Source: Piper betle (Eukaryota > Streptophyta > Magnoliopsida > Piperales > Piperaceae). Taken from it: DNA of 64,000 nt. Each line of letters starts with the position of its first letter. The stretch's first letter is position 1. The notes below the pieces were generated by a model that worked only from the letters and a program-made list of their open reading frames with translations, was not told the DNA's origin and searched no databases. Where the stretch lies: NCBI GenBank assembly GCA_033002965.1, contig JAURVB010001863.1, positions 1-64,000 on the forward strand. The letters run 5' to 3'. Position numbers and translations under genes: made by a program. Below are positions 37,365-48,993 of the stretch, piece after piece.

Positions 37365-40231
37365 ATATATATATATATATTCATCTCTCACAATACTGCA
37401 CACTAGAAAATTTAGATCTGAGGATCATAATTATTTGGTTATATACAGGCCGGTCCAAGACGTACAACGCGATCATCCACACCTGCAATTCACTTATGAT
37501 TTTGAAGAGTGCATACCAAGTTTCGAACATTTAGAAACAGAGGAAATAATAACTGGACGAATTTTAAGCACTCCACCAAAAGATATTGTTCGTCGTGAGA
37601 GAGAGCATGATCAATTGAAAATTTTTTCACGCCCTGTGTAGCACGGTAATTAATTACTACTCCGAGTGTTTCGTCCATGCTTTGAAATCTTCAACATCAA
37701 AGCTGTTTTCTTAACCTTATTTCTGTTTAAATTGTCTTGGATAAACGTGATCAAATTGTAGTGTGTAAAAGTTATGGTGGAGCAATCGAGCCAAAGTCAA
37801 ATCGAGTTTCGCTCAAGCATGATCGAGTTAGAGTTAAACATAATAGAATTTGAGTCAAATATTGATTATATTCAAATTTTATTTATTTTCTATAATGTAA
37901 CATTTTTATTTTTATTTTGTTAAAATATAAATGATATTCTCCTTAATTCTCAATCATATAATAACCGTTAGATTGTTTTTATTCAATTATTTTTATACTA
38001 AATTATTATTTTTAATGATATATTATCTATCTATTGTTAAAGAAAAAAATTACTAATGGTTTATATTAGACATCGAATCGATTCGAGTGAAGTTTTAAAC
38101 TAAATTGAGTTTTTTTGAATTGAATCAAGTTGAGTTTAATATAACTCGAAACCAGCTCAATTATAATTGAGTTGAATCAATTTTTTTAAGTTTAAGTTTT
38201 GAGTTGAGTTTAAAATAAACCTAATTTGAGTCAAGCCCGGTCTGAGTCACAACAACTCGGAGCTTGGCTCCGCTTGTGCCCAGCCATAATAAGGCCTGGC
38301 GATATGACTGTGGTACAAAGCGAGAATATAGTTTGTGCGATCATAAGTTAGAGATTAGATATGTCGAGAAACATCAACCCTTTAGAGATTAGATATGTCG
38401 AGAAACATCAACCCTTTTACTCGTATCCTCTTCCTTAGTGCACCAAGCATATGTTCCCACTAAACTTTAATTCTCGTATCCTGACCAGACAGAAGATAGA
38501 ACTTTGATCAGTACTGCTTTCATAATAGCAATCCATTTTGGCGAGTCTGCCCATGTAGTTCCATGACCATGCATTCAACTCCTGATTGATAAGTCTTCTA
38601 GGCGAGGCCAAACACTTCCCGGTGGTTTCTTTTCTCTTCTCTCTTTTCTCTTTCACATTTGTTGACAACTCAAAAGTGCGTTCACTGTTTGTGGACATTA
38701 ACGTTGATGGGACGGCACTTGCAAGTGAATCCACCACGAGAGGCTCAGAAGTTAGTTGGCCCCGAGATGTACGAGAAAAATTATCAAGAAAGCGCAGTGC
38801 GCTTGTCGCCATGAAAATGGGCCGTCGATGGTCCTTGATGGGCATTCAGGTTGAGGAGCTCCTCCAACATCCAATGCCTTACTTGTCCATCCAATGCCTT
38901 CCTTGTCCAAAAAAGTGTTAACTGGTAATATAAATTTTTTTAGTAATTTTATTAAAAAGTACACACGAAACAATGAAGGAGAGTTGATAAATAAGAGGTT
39001 TATGGATTTTTGTCTGATTTAGAGCACTACAATAAAGCCTACTTCTAGGTTTTTCAAGTTGGAATATCTAAAATATTTTAAAGTTTATTTTTATAATAAT
39101 CATTATTTTGAACATTAAGATGGGATTGAATTGATTTAAATAATTTTTTAAGTAACCTACTTACTTTTATTTATATCGTTTTTAGATGGTGGGATCTGTT
39201 AATTAATGTAAGCCACATAAGGCACTTTTTTTTTAAAGCCATATATATTATCTGTTTCTCATGTATTTAAGACACTTTTAATTATTCTCATTTAAACTTT
39301 TGGGTGCATTAATTGGCCTTTGAAAACTGAAAACAAGCAATGGCTCTGGCCAAGGTGGGCATCGGTCGAACTCCGTCATTCGATTCATTTGTCCACGCCC
39401 ACCCCGGGTTCACGCAAGAAGAAATAAGCTATCATCCGAATGACATCCCTAAAAAATTAAAAATCATTCCATCAAAGCTGCTAGAAAATAAAAACCAGAT
39501 CAGTAAATGCCAAACTTTAACCTTCTTGGCGAAGGGAGGCTTGCCAGCTATTGTTATTCTTTCCTCTTCTTGCACTGCAATTTTTCTACAAAACAGCAGC
39601 AGCATTGGCAAGGAAAAGCTACCCATAAAAAATGTGAGGTCCTCTTCTATGGCTACCATTTGTGAAATGACCAAATGTGCCAAGACAATAGCGGAGGGCT
39701 GGAAATGACAGCCGCTGGGAAGCTTTGCACCTTTTTGTGGCGAGCAGCATCTATGAACTTGGCGCCTATTTTGCCCACAATCCTCTATGCAGATATTCTT
39801 TTATTGGTTGGTGCTAATGCCCAATGAAAGAAGAGAAGGAAGAAAGCAGGAACCAAGGATCATTGGATGGGGAGATATTAGAAACGAGGGTCTCTCACCA
39901 CTGGCCATGCATGCTCACATATGTTACTCCTTTCATGGTTTTTAATTTTTGGTTGAAACAGTAGCAAGCCGTCTTGAAACACGGAAAAGACTTGAGGCTT
40001 CATAGGCTGCCTGTTTGTCTTTATGCAGAAGAAAACTGGAAGCATCCCCTTGAAAATTATATTTTGAAATTTTGACAAGTTTGCACGGGTTTCGTAAAAC
40101 CCTATTGTTCACAACATGCAGATATAGGTAAAAGAAAATCAGTAAGGAACTCCACAAATTTTGTAACCGCTTTAAGCACGCACATTGTGATACTAAGTTT
40201 TCCAAGGTACTGTTCTAGCAAGTATTTATAA
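37365..40231. other. Repeat-rich intergenic DNA, no recognised gene
   Basis: Contains a TCGAG/GAGTT-rich dispersed repeat at about 37790-38285 that ends GAGCTTGGCTCCGCTTGTGCC, similar in style to 46985-47460. Frames at 37400-37640, 38586-38921 and 39340-39708 could be fragments of old exons. The last encodes 122 residues starting MALAKVGIGRTPSFDSF. I recognise no family in any of them. Confidence 0.35.
38349..38417 (+). repeat. 34-bp tandem duplication
   Basis: TAGAGATTAGATATGTCGAG and the following AAACATCAACCCTT occur twice back to back without mismatches. Confidence 0.9.
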
Positions 40232-41010
40232 TGCCCCGGTTTAAATGCAAAATATTAAAATATTTCTCTAAAATGATTAATCGAAATTGTAGATTTTTAT
40301 CAGTACAATTTTACCAAAAGATTAAATTTTATTTGGATAAGTATTGAATGTGAAACATTATTATATTTAGGGAACATCACAATCCACCAATTTTAAAAAT
40401 TCTTTTAATTTATTCATGTGCCTAATTCATGTTTAATCCAGTCCACCATCAAATAAAACCTAAGACGACTCTAATATCATATATAATAATTTCGTCTTAA
40501 TAAAAAATAATCGGAAAAATTATTTCTTAGTTTTAAAATTCCTTTTCAACTCAAAAAATTCCCTAATTTGACTCAACTTCATGACTTTTTGAGTTAAATT
40601 CTATGAATGATTCCCCCTTGATAAATTTTATGATTGACTCGTCGAGTCGCCTTGAGTCTCTCTTGAGTCAAGTAAAAAATGATTTAAAAATATATGACTT
40701 TCTTTTTAGTTGAGTTAAATCAATAGTTTAAAGTAACATAAATCATATGTTTATCAATTTTAAATGTCACAAAGAGTAATATTTCATAATTTGTCATATC
40801 TTTCTCCTTGTTGATTGAAAAATTATTATAAATAACTCCGAATCGACTCCAAATATACTTTACTCCATAGCTTGTCAAGTCGAGTTTGAGTCCAAAGTTT
40901 TTAAACATTGGTTCAAAATGGTTAATCAAAATTAAAGATTAATATGCACACTTCCACTAATGTGTTGGATTTTATTTCAACACATGTTCAATATGAGACT
41001 AATTTATGGG
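40232..41010. mobile_element. Degraded LTR-element pair
   Basis: Segments at about 40232-40390 and 40905-41010 align loosely as direct repeats (ATGATTAATCGAAATT / TGGTTAATCAAAATTA, then AATATGAGAC or TGTGAAAC, ending ATCACA). The first is followed by AATCCACC, as in the miniature element at 34.1-34.7 kb. Old and weakly defined. Confidence 0.35.
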
Positions 41011-41107
41011 ATATCACAATAAAAATCAAGCCCCCTTTGACTCAAGTGAGTTTAAGCCAATAACCTAATTGACATAGATTGGATCAAGTTAGAGTTGGAG
41101 CTCACTA

Positions 41108-42850
41108 TTTATAACAACCCAAATTTTCATAGTTCACTAACAATCTAAAATTCAAAGTAGTTACCATGTATATATCGTACTAATGTGCATGTATTTCGTA
41201 ACATAAATTTATAAATAATCAAAATAACATAGCAGAATAACCTAAAAGAGCCAATTACTATTATAATATTCAAGTTATATCAACTATAATATCTATAAGT
41301 ATATAAAGTAATATTATTGTCCACTAAGTTCAAATATTGAGTATGCTAAAGTCTATAAGTAGCTAATGTAATGACTCCTAAGCTGAGCATCACTATTCTA
41401 TCTCCATCTTCAAGTCTTTCCCCTAGGAACAAATATGAATTTACCTGCTCAGTACTAATTATGATATTGAATCTTCTAGTTGCATGTAGTAAATAATACT
41501 AAAAAAATATGATTAATTATAGAAAATGGCTAAACATTGTTTAAAATATCAATTTATTGTCATACTTTATTATACTTGTATATTCATGATCAACATAGGA
41601 TTTTGCAGAAATATATTAGTCATATTCGTATTAAGTGAGTACGTAAAGTTGTGGGGATGACCGTGACCACCATTAACCCATAACCATATCTTACCAAATA
41701 ATCATTGGTGCCATCTAATGGTAGTACCTATACTATCGGTCCTTGCTTACGGGGAGTGTTTCACAGTTAAATTAAAATTAGTATGTCTCAAATTTGGATA
41801 GCTTCGTCTAGATTAAAATCTTGTGTGCCTTTCTCACATAAATAGCTCAACTTGGATGTAAACACCCTAATGTATATTGAGCATAACTTCCTTAATATAA
41901 TTTTGATTTAAATGGTTCTTATTATAACGAAAAACTTACTTCAAGTGCTACAACTTCTATTTCACGTGATTTCTTTGCATTCTAACTTATTACCTAATTA
42001 TTTTATGTATCAATTTCAAACCATATTTCTATTAATTTTTAACCTTTTATAAGATAGTCTAAGAATAAAAATTATCAACTTGTTGTTAAATATGGAAAAA
42101 TCTTAAATTTCTTTATTTTTTCTATTTAATCACTAATTTAGATCATTCATAAATTTTACATCAAGAATTCACAGTAAAAATTAACACACGACAATCACAA
42201 CATATATGATAACATGTAAGTCATTATAATATATCAAATAATTCCTATAAACCATGTTGTTTATTACATGTATGCATGATTTATAACTTTTAATAACCTA
42301 GGTTTGAAATGCTAACCTTTTAGAGATCTAAAAACCTAGAAAAAATTATGATCGAGAGGAAGGAGAACTTAATTTCTTCTTCAAAACCAACACCGAATGA
42401 AGAGATCTATAGAGTTTTAGTGAATCCCTAACATTGATATTTATAGAGTTTCTTACATTCTCACTTAACCCTTGGTATAAATTAAAAGTCCAAACAAGGT
42501 AATTAGGAAACTTAATTAGCAATAATGAATTTAAATGATCACAAATCAGCCTGTAGACCTCTAATTTGAGTGATACTTTTTACGTTAGAAATTTCAATGT
42601 ATTTTTTTCAAACTTTCAGAATTTTTTATTGTGTATCCACGGAGATATAAATTTTTAAAATAGGAACTTCTAAACTGCTTCCCCCAAGTTGCAAGTTTTA
42701 ACCCAATTATAATTTTAGCCCAACTTAAAATTAGGCTTAAAGCCTTATCTCAAAACGTATTATACATTAACATGGGTGTAAATAACATCATTATATCCCC
42801 ATATATATTTTTCATAACACAAAATCCATACACAATATATTTACTGTATC
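41108..42850 (-). mobile_element. LTR-like AT-rich block, probably antisense
   Basis: Starts TATAACAACCCAAATTTTCA, has a GC-richer stretch around 41640-41770 and a purine-rich stretch around 42340-42400. This plan is seen also in intron 9 of LPEAT2. No internal coding region was recognised, so a solo LTR or remnant is likely. Confidence 0.35.
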
Positions 42851-43856
42851 ACTCATTTCTTTGTGGAATTCTGATGCGTGCCAAACACTAAATTTTGAGT
42901 CCACATAATTTAAATAAATTATATAAAAAGAAAATAATCCTTAATTGTTGATAAAGTTTTCTTCCTATTTTCTTTGAATTTTCCTAGAAGAAAAATATAT
43001 CCAGTATTACACTATCGTCCAAAATCTTAATTTAAAATTTTAATATTTAGTTTTTATATCAAATTGATTATTCATACACAAAATATAATAATTTTGTAAA
43101 ATCATCCATACTTTCGGAAAGTTTATCAACTTTATATACTTTTAAATAAATAATTAACTATACATATCTAAAATATCATATTCTATATATAATTAACGAA
43201 TTTCAATTCTAATTACGTTGGCTCGTCTTCACTCGGTTACAGTTTGAATTTGAATTTAATATCTATTGAAGCTAAATCTAGCGGCTCACAATTTTTTATT
43301 TTTTAAAACCAGCTGCTCTACCGAGTGGACATAATAAGGACTTGTACCCGGTAATCTGTTTTCCATACTACATAGTTTCCACATAGGAAAACTCCTTTAC
43401 CAGGCACAACTATGAAATGTTATGCAGTTATTCCCATCTCCTTACAAAGCACATAACACGGGTAAGAAGAGAAGAGCAAGGAGGAATGTTATATATAACA
43501 TAGTTAACTAAGCAAAGTAGTCAATTTAGCAGTACTTAACTTAATAACTTGTGTGCAAACTAACTGCCAGGGAACTCTTGGGGAGAGGATAAGGATGATG
43601 GGATGCCCACGGACCGACAATACAGAACAAGTTGTGATACAGACTTGAAAGGTGGTACAAGTTCACATGCCATACATTTAACCATTGCTTCTCCTTGTGG
43701 TGTGACACTGCTTCTGTTTGGCAAGTTCTGGCCTTGTTTTTGTGGTGATTCATCTTCGCCATCCAATCCTTACTGGAATTGGCAACAAAAGTTAGAAGCT
43801 TGTTGAGCTGTTGAGCGTAGAGAGGAGAGTGAGACATTAAGAAAGAGATGTCCAAT
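42851..43856. other. Intergenic DNA
   Basis: AT-rich to 43320. A minus-strand open frame at 43541-43855 (104 codons) abuts the next LTR but resembles no family I know, and codon use gives no support. Left uncalled. Confidence 0.3.
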
Positions 43857-44540
43857 TGTTGGGTTTATTCCATAATCGATCATAGATGATGCTGGTAACT
43901 TATATATAGGTTAACAGGAAAATATTATTCTTTAAATTAATTTTTAAATTAAGAGAAACCTTGACACCCCTTGCAAGTATTATTTGAGGGCCCAAAGTGC
44001 CCAACAGTGGTATTAGTGTGAGGTTGCGATCTTAGAAGATTTGTTATTTGCCTATGCCAATTGTTAGAATTTCCTTTATGAGTTCTATTTAATGATTTGA
44101 GAGAGTTTGTCAGGTGAGTGCCGTCTGATTTAATGTGGAGTTTGTCAGATAATGATGATTTCGGGGACGTCTAATATATAAAAGAGAGCTGTTGGGTTTA
44201 TCCTACATCGGTCGTGGATGACGCTTGTAATTTGTATATAGGCTAATGAGAAAACCTTATTTCTTGAGTTAACTTTCTGATTAAAAGGGGCTTGTGACAC
44301 CTATTTACTTGTGACACCTAATGCAAATCCTATTTGGGAGCCCAAAAGCCTAACAATGGTATCAAAGCATGGTTAGGGGGCCCAAGAGTTCTAGTGGAGC
44401 CTCTCTCTTCTCTCCCTTCCCTCCATGGGCACGGTGAAGATGGCTCCTAAATGGGGAAACGGCTGAAGGTGTAATGGAACCAACTACCAAGCTCTTTTCG
44501 CTCCTCAATCAACCATTACGAGAACAAGTTGATGAAAATG
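43857..44540 (+). mobile_element. Small LTR element: LTR, short interior, LTR, gag-like start
   Basis: Two related direct repeats begin TGTTGGGTTTAT and end CAACA or TAACA: 43857-44006 (150 bp) and 44190-44355 (166 bp). Both carry ATCG-TC-T-GATGA, GTAA-TT-TATATAGG and GAGGGCCCAAA or GGGAGCCCAAA. Each is followed by a primer-binding-like word (GTGGTATTAGTGTGAGG at 44007; ATGGTATCAAAGCATGG at 44356). After the second, 44475-44520 reads CNGTNYQALFAPQ, like the start of a copia gag. The interior between LTRs is only 183 bp, so this is a TRIM-like or tandemly recombined copy. Confidence 0.6.
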
Positions 44541-45099
44541 AAACAAATATATACCCAATGCCCTTTCACTTTGATCATTTTATTAAGGAGGTTTATAGCA
44601 TCAAATCGCACTAGGTTGCCACAAATTTAGTGTATAAAAGTGGGTAAAACATTATCACAAAGAAACATTAATACTATATATAATCTAGCTTTGTATATAC
44701 GTTGATACTTGATACCCATCTGTGCCTCTTGGCGCCAAAGATCCAGAGGGTTCAGACACTTAACCGAGTATAGTAACTGATGTAGAAGCAGGATGTAGTA
44801 GCAGGTGGTGGGTTCATTTCATCGGACAACGTTATTCCAGGCCAGTCCATCTGAAACATGTCTAAGACCAGGATCACGCCTCCTCAAGGATCAGAATAAA
44901 ATTTACCCAACCAACGAGTTAGATTCTCTCTACTACACATGTACACGCATGATAAATACCGGCGGGGTCGCTCCATTGATGAACGTTGAACTCTAGATCA
45001 GGACAGCTGCTTGGAACATGACAGCCCTTACAAGGAGTAGAAATTATTAACAACGCTCGTAAAGTAAAACGTACGTATGAGTCGAAGGGTGGAGCATAG
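44541..45099. other. Intergenic DNA, nothing recognised
   Basis: No repeat boundary or coding region could be supported here. Confidence 0.3.
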
Positions 45100-45762
45100 T
45101 TGCAAAATTTGGGCCAATTTAAATAGGACCAGAATGATTTTGCTTAAAAATAGACAAATTAGTAATGGTAAAAATCGGTCCATAAATTAGTCGATTTTGC
45201 CCGATTTGAATAAATTATCTTATTTGAGTTGATTTGGGGGGGAGGACGGTGACTTGGGGTGGCAACCTGGGTGGGTGACGACGTGCGGGGTAGCGATGGT
45301 GGGGGTGGGACGGGGACACGGGGGACGGGTGGGTGATGGGCGCAAGAGGGGGTGGGTGGGTAGGGCAACACCAGCGGAGGGGAGGGGCAAGGCTGGGGGT
45401 GAGGGGAGGGGGGTGATGGGCGGAGCTGGTAGGGGCAGTGGGCGGGGTGGATTGGGTGAGGTCGGCGACGACTGTGATCGGCAAGAACGGGGTAAAGGAG
45501 GGGTAGCACGTGAGTAATCGGAAAGAATGGGGCAAAAAATAGGCCGGTAATAGTTTTGTAATTAAAAGTTAATTCGATTCTAACTTAAGTAAAAAATAAT
45601 AATTAATTTTAAATAATTTTTAAAAAAATTAAAAAAATATAAAAAATGTTATAAAATATAAAATATACCCTAACATTAATTTTGACCAATTTAGATAAAT
45701 TAATTCTCGTAAAAATTTAATAAGAAACGATTAAAAGTGATATTTGGACCGGTACCGCTGAT
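45100..45762 (-). repeat. Low-complexity element with G-rich core (family B, copy 2)
   Basis: On the plus strand: AAATCGG words (45170-45230), a G-rich core (45235-45500, many GGGG and GGTGGG runs), then TTTTGTAATTAAAAGTTAATTC (about 45553) and an AT-rich tail. In reverse complement this is the order of parts of 2276-3020, so both are copies of one family. The core is a strong candidate for G-quadruplex folding. Open frames across it are biased low-complexity and are not genes. Confidence 0.5.
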
Positions 45763-48700
45763 GGTAATGGCGGGCAGAATGGAAAGGCGAGGACTGTAGA
45801 GGATGACGTGGAAAGATGTGGCAGATTTGGGCCTTTGGAGATGACTACACAACCGTTTCTGTTCATGACTTGATTGTTTCTTTGATTCCTCGTATGCGGT
45901 TTGGGGTGGTAATGGTGTCTCCGTTAGCTACGAAATGCAATTGTGGACGACGTTAACAGACACGGACGTTGCGTTCTAAGGTTTGCATAATCATAGCTTC
46001 TATCTTTTTCTTTTTACTATTTTAATTAAGAAATTTACAATTGAAGAACGATTCAATGACACTTTGCATGATATTCAAGATCCGAGGATGTTTTTTCTTG
46101 TAATGACTTGACTACTATATTTGGGTAGAAAATTACCGTAAATTGCAACAAAGAGGAATTTGGTTTATAAAATTGAACCTAACCTAATATATTTATTTTA
46201 TTTTACTTTTTGAAGGTGGGCTGAATCCTATCGAGAATGGCCAATTCTGGCCTAGCGGTGGCCAGAATTGGCATTGCTTGTTGAGGGCGACCAACTCCGA
46301 TAGTCCTTGGCCGGAGTCGGCCTCACTAGGTGGTGTACCTTTTTTAAAAGATTTTGTTTGGATTGATAGATTTTACAATAAGAAAAGAAAATTGTACTTT
46401 TCGAAAAGCGTGTATTTTTTATTAAAAAAAGTTTAGGTAAAAAAACAAATCTCTATAAAGTGGCCTCCATCGAAAAATTCCTTGACAAATTATTTTCCCA
46501 CAAAATTTGTAAGGAAATGCAAGGAAAAAATATCCTGATTTTCACTTTTCTCTTAGTCCAAACATATATAAGAAATTAAAGAAATTAAATGGTGCTTTTT
46601 TCTTCTTTTCTATTTTTTTGTTAAATTCTTTTCTTTTTCCTTCTCTCATAATCTATCAAATCAAACGAACCCTTCAAGAAAAGTAAATTAGTACTATCCA
46701 AACACGAACCAAATACAAGGGTAATTAAGTCCTTATAAGAAAAAAACATTCTTAAATTGTGATTAACATGTTCTTAAATTCTACGTAGTGGGCCATCATT
46801 TGATTGTAAATTCTTCATTCCAATCGCAAATACAACCAAATAATCAAGCAAAAGTGGAAGCACCATATTAAGTGCCCTACATGACTTCCGATATTGTGAG
46901 TACTTCTCAATTCATACAATTTCATCTACAAGGTTGCACCAATAAAGGAGATAAATTATGAGCATTAACTTGGCTACAAGTAGGGCTCCTCATCGAGTGA
47001 GTCAAGTCGAATTTTACTTAGCTTAAGCCTTGGCTTGTTTGATTTCGAGTTCGAATCAATCTAATTAGTACTCGAGTTGGTTCGAGCTTGAGCTAACTTG
47101 ATTCATATTTACTAATACTCTTATCTTGTAGAATTCATATTAAAATTAAATTTATAATTAAAATATCTCAACTTTAACATAATTATGCATAAAAAGATAA
47201 TTTAATCATGCATACTTTTATTTAAAATTGTTATCATATAATGATATTTCATAATTTAATTAAAATTTTATAAAGAAATTTAAGATAAATATGATTAAAA
47301 ATTTTATTTCTTATATAAAATATCGAGCTTTGAGTTGAGGTGAGTTGAGTAGATACAAGCCCAACCCTAACTCATTTAATATCGAGTCAAGTTTCAATTC
47401 GAGTTTCTTTCGAGTCGAGTATCAAACTACATCGAGTTTTATTAAGCTTTGAACAGCTCAAACTACAAGAATTATTTAGGAGTGAACTGACATGCATTGA
47501 CCGTTCTTCATTAATCACCCTAACGCAAGTGGGTACAGAAAATCAATTGATCAAGTATGTCCAACTAAAGTTCTAAGTGTTTGCAACCAAATTTAATTGA
47601 TCAATTACCAAATGAAAATAAATCAAACATGGGCATTTACCAGCCCAAATGATCATAGTGGCCAAGCATCTGACAAAATTAATAAACTACTGATATAAGT
47701 GAAATTTTCAAAGTTAATATAGTAAATTAAAATAAAAAAATGATTAAAATTAAAGCATGTAAAATTTAGGCATTGAACTATTTCATGGTATTATTTAGTC
47801 AAATATATATTTTAAAAATAGTGATTCAAAATTTATTCCACCTAATAGCCTGATATAAGAAAAAATTAGATAAAATGAGTGAAGTATTTTTGTGAGGAAA
47901 ATTATATATATTTACTGCCGGGAGAAAGAATCATAAAATAAAATAAATATGAAATGAATATAAAATTTTAATTCGACCGAATCCAGCCGTATAATGTTTG
48001 ACCAGCATAACAACGTAATTTAGTTGTGGATGAATTTTTATCATTGATTGATTGGACAAACAAGCACGGATCGACACCCTTCTTCTCCAATTACACAAGT
48101 CAATCCTCCTCTCTTATATTCCTATTTAAAACCCTCAACTAATGTCAAACTTCTTTAAAATTCATGGAAGCTAAACCCTAAATCGTGTCAATGTATAAAT
48201 CATTTCATTATGCATGACTACAATTGCAGAACAAAAACATCAATCTTAGTAATAAAAGTTGATTAAACACCACTGAACGTCAAACCGTACACTCTTAACG
48301 CAGAAAAAATAGAGCCGTTCGACACCGTGAGAGGCAAGCAGACGGTGTTAGGAAGACGCATGACAGATCATTTGACAAGTGAGTACTACCCATGTGCTTC
48401 GTGCGACACGTATCCTGTACTGCGTACGCTTCCCATTTATTAAGAAACAGTCTCAACGCTTGGGCCTACCTTCTAGCTACGGCCTGCTCTATACACTCTC
48501 TATAACCAACACCTGGCTCTCAATCTTACTGTATTACCAATCCCTATTATGATGATCTTAGTTACTATTCTCTCATACTCTTATACACCCATGACTGAGA
48601 AGCGAGGAGAGGAAGAATGTACCAGTATGCATGTCTTTGTTTTCCGTTTGTTTTAAAGGGGAGGAATTGCATGGTTTAGGCCAAGACAAGGAGAAACAAG

Positions 48701-48993
48701 TACCCTTTATGGCCATCTACCACTTTGAGGACCAAGAAGTTGTGGGGAGCTATAAGAGGTAGTCTGATACACATATAATATCGTGGAGTACTAGTTAAGT
48801 AGCTGTTGTAATAATGCTTCTTCCCATGCCAATCGAATTTTGGCAAAACAAAATTACCTCTTTCAGAAATGGCGTTTGCTTTCCCTTTTGCTACTTGTGT
48901 GTGTGCTTTTTGCGCTTGGCAGCTAGAAAAGGGTGGTGAGTGATGGCAGTACTTGATTAGAGATTTGGGAGCACAACGGGAGTAAAACGGGAA
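45763..48993. promoter_or_regulatory. Upstream region of the AGL6-like gene
   Basis: Mostly AT-rich. It includes a GC-richer dispersed fragment at 46205-46340 (GGCCAGAATTGGC, GGCCGGAGTCGGCC) and a TCGAGT-rich repeat at about 46985-47460. The last 700 bases before the ATG are less repetitive and are the likely promoter and leader. A near-consensus CArG box (CCCTTTATGG at about 48704, one mismatch) lies there. No other gene was seen. Confidence 0.35.

Noticed and set aside
39340..39708. 122-codon plus-strand frame starting MALAKVGIGRTPSFD
   Set aside because: No family recognised, no supporting exons nearby, and an overlapping antisense frame of similar length; kept only as a mention in the intergenic entry.
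43541..43855. 104-codon minus-strand frame next to an LTR
   Set aside because: No recognised domain; a second frame in the same place is equally long.
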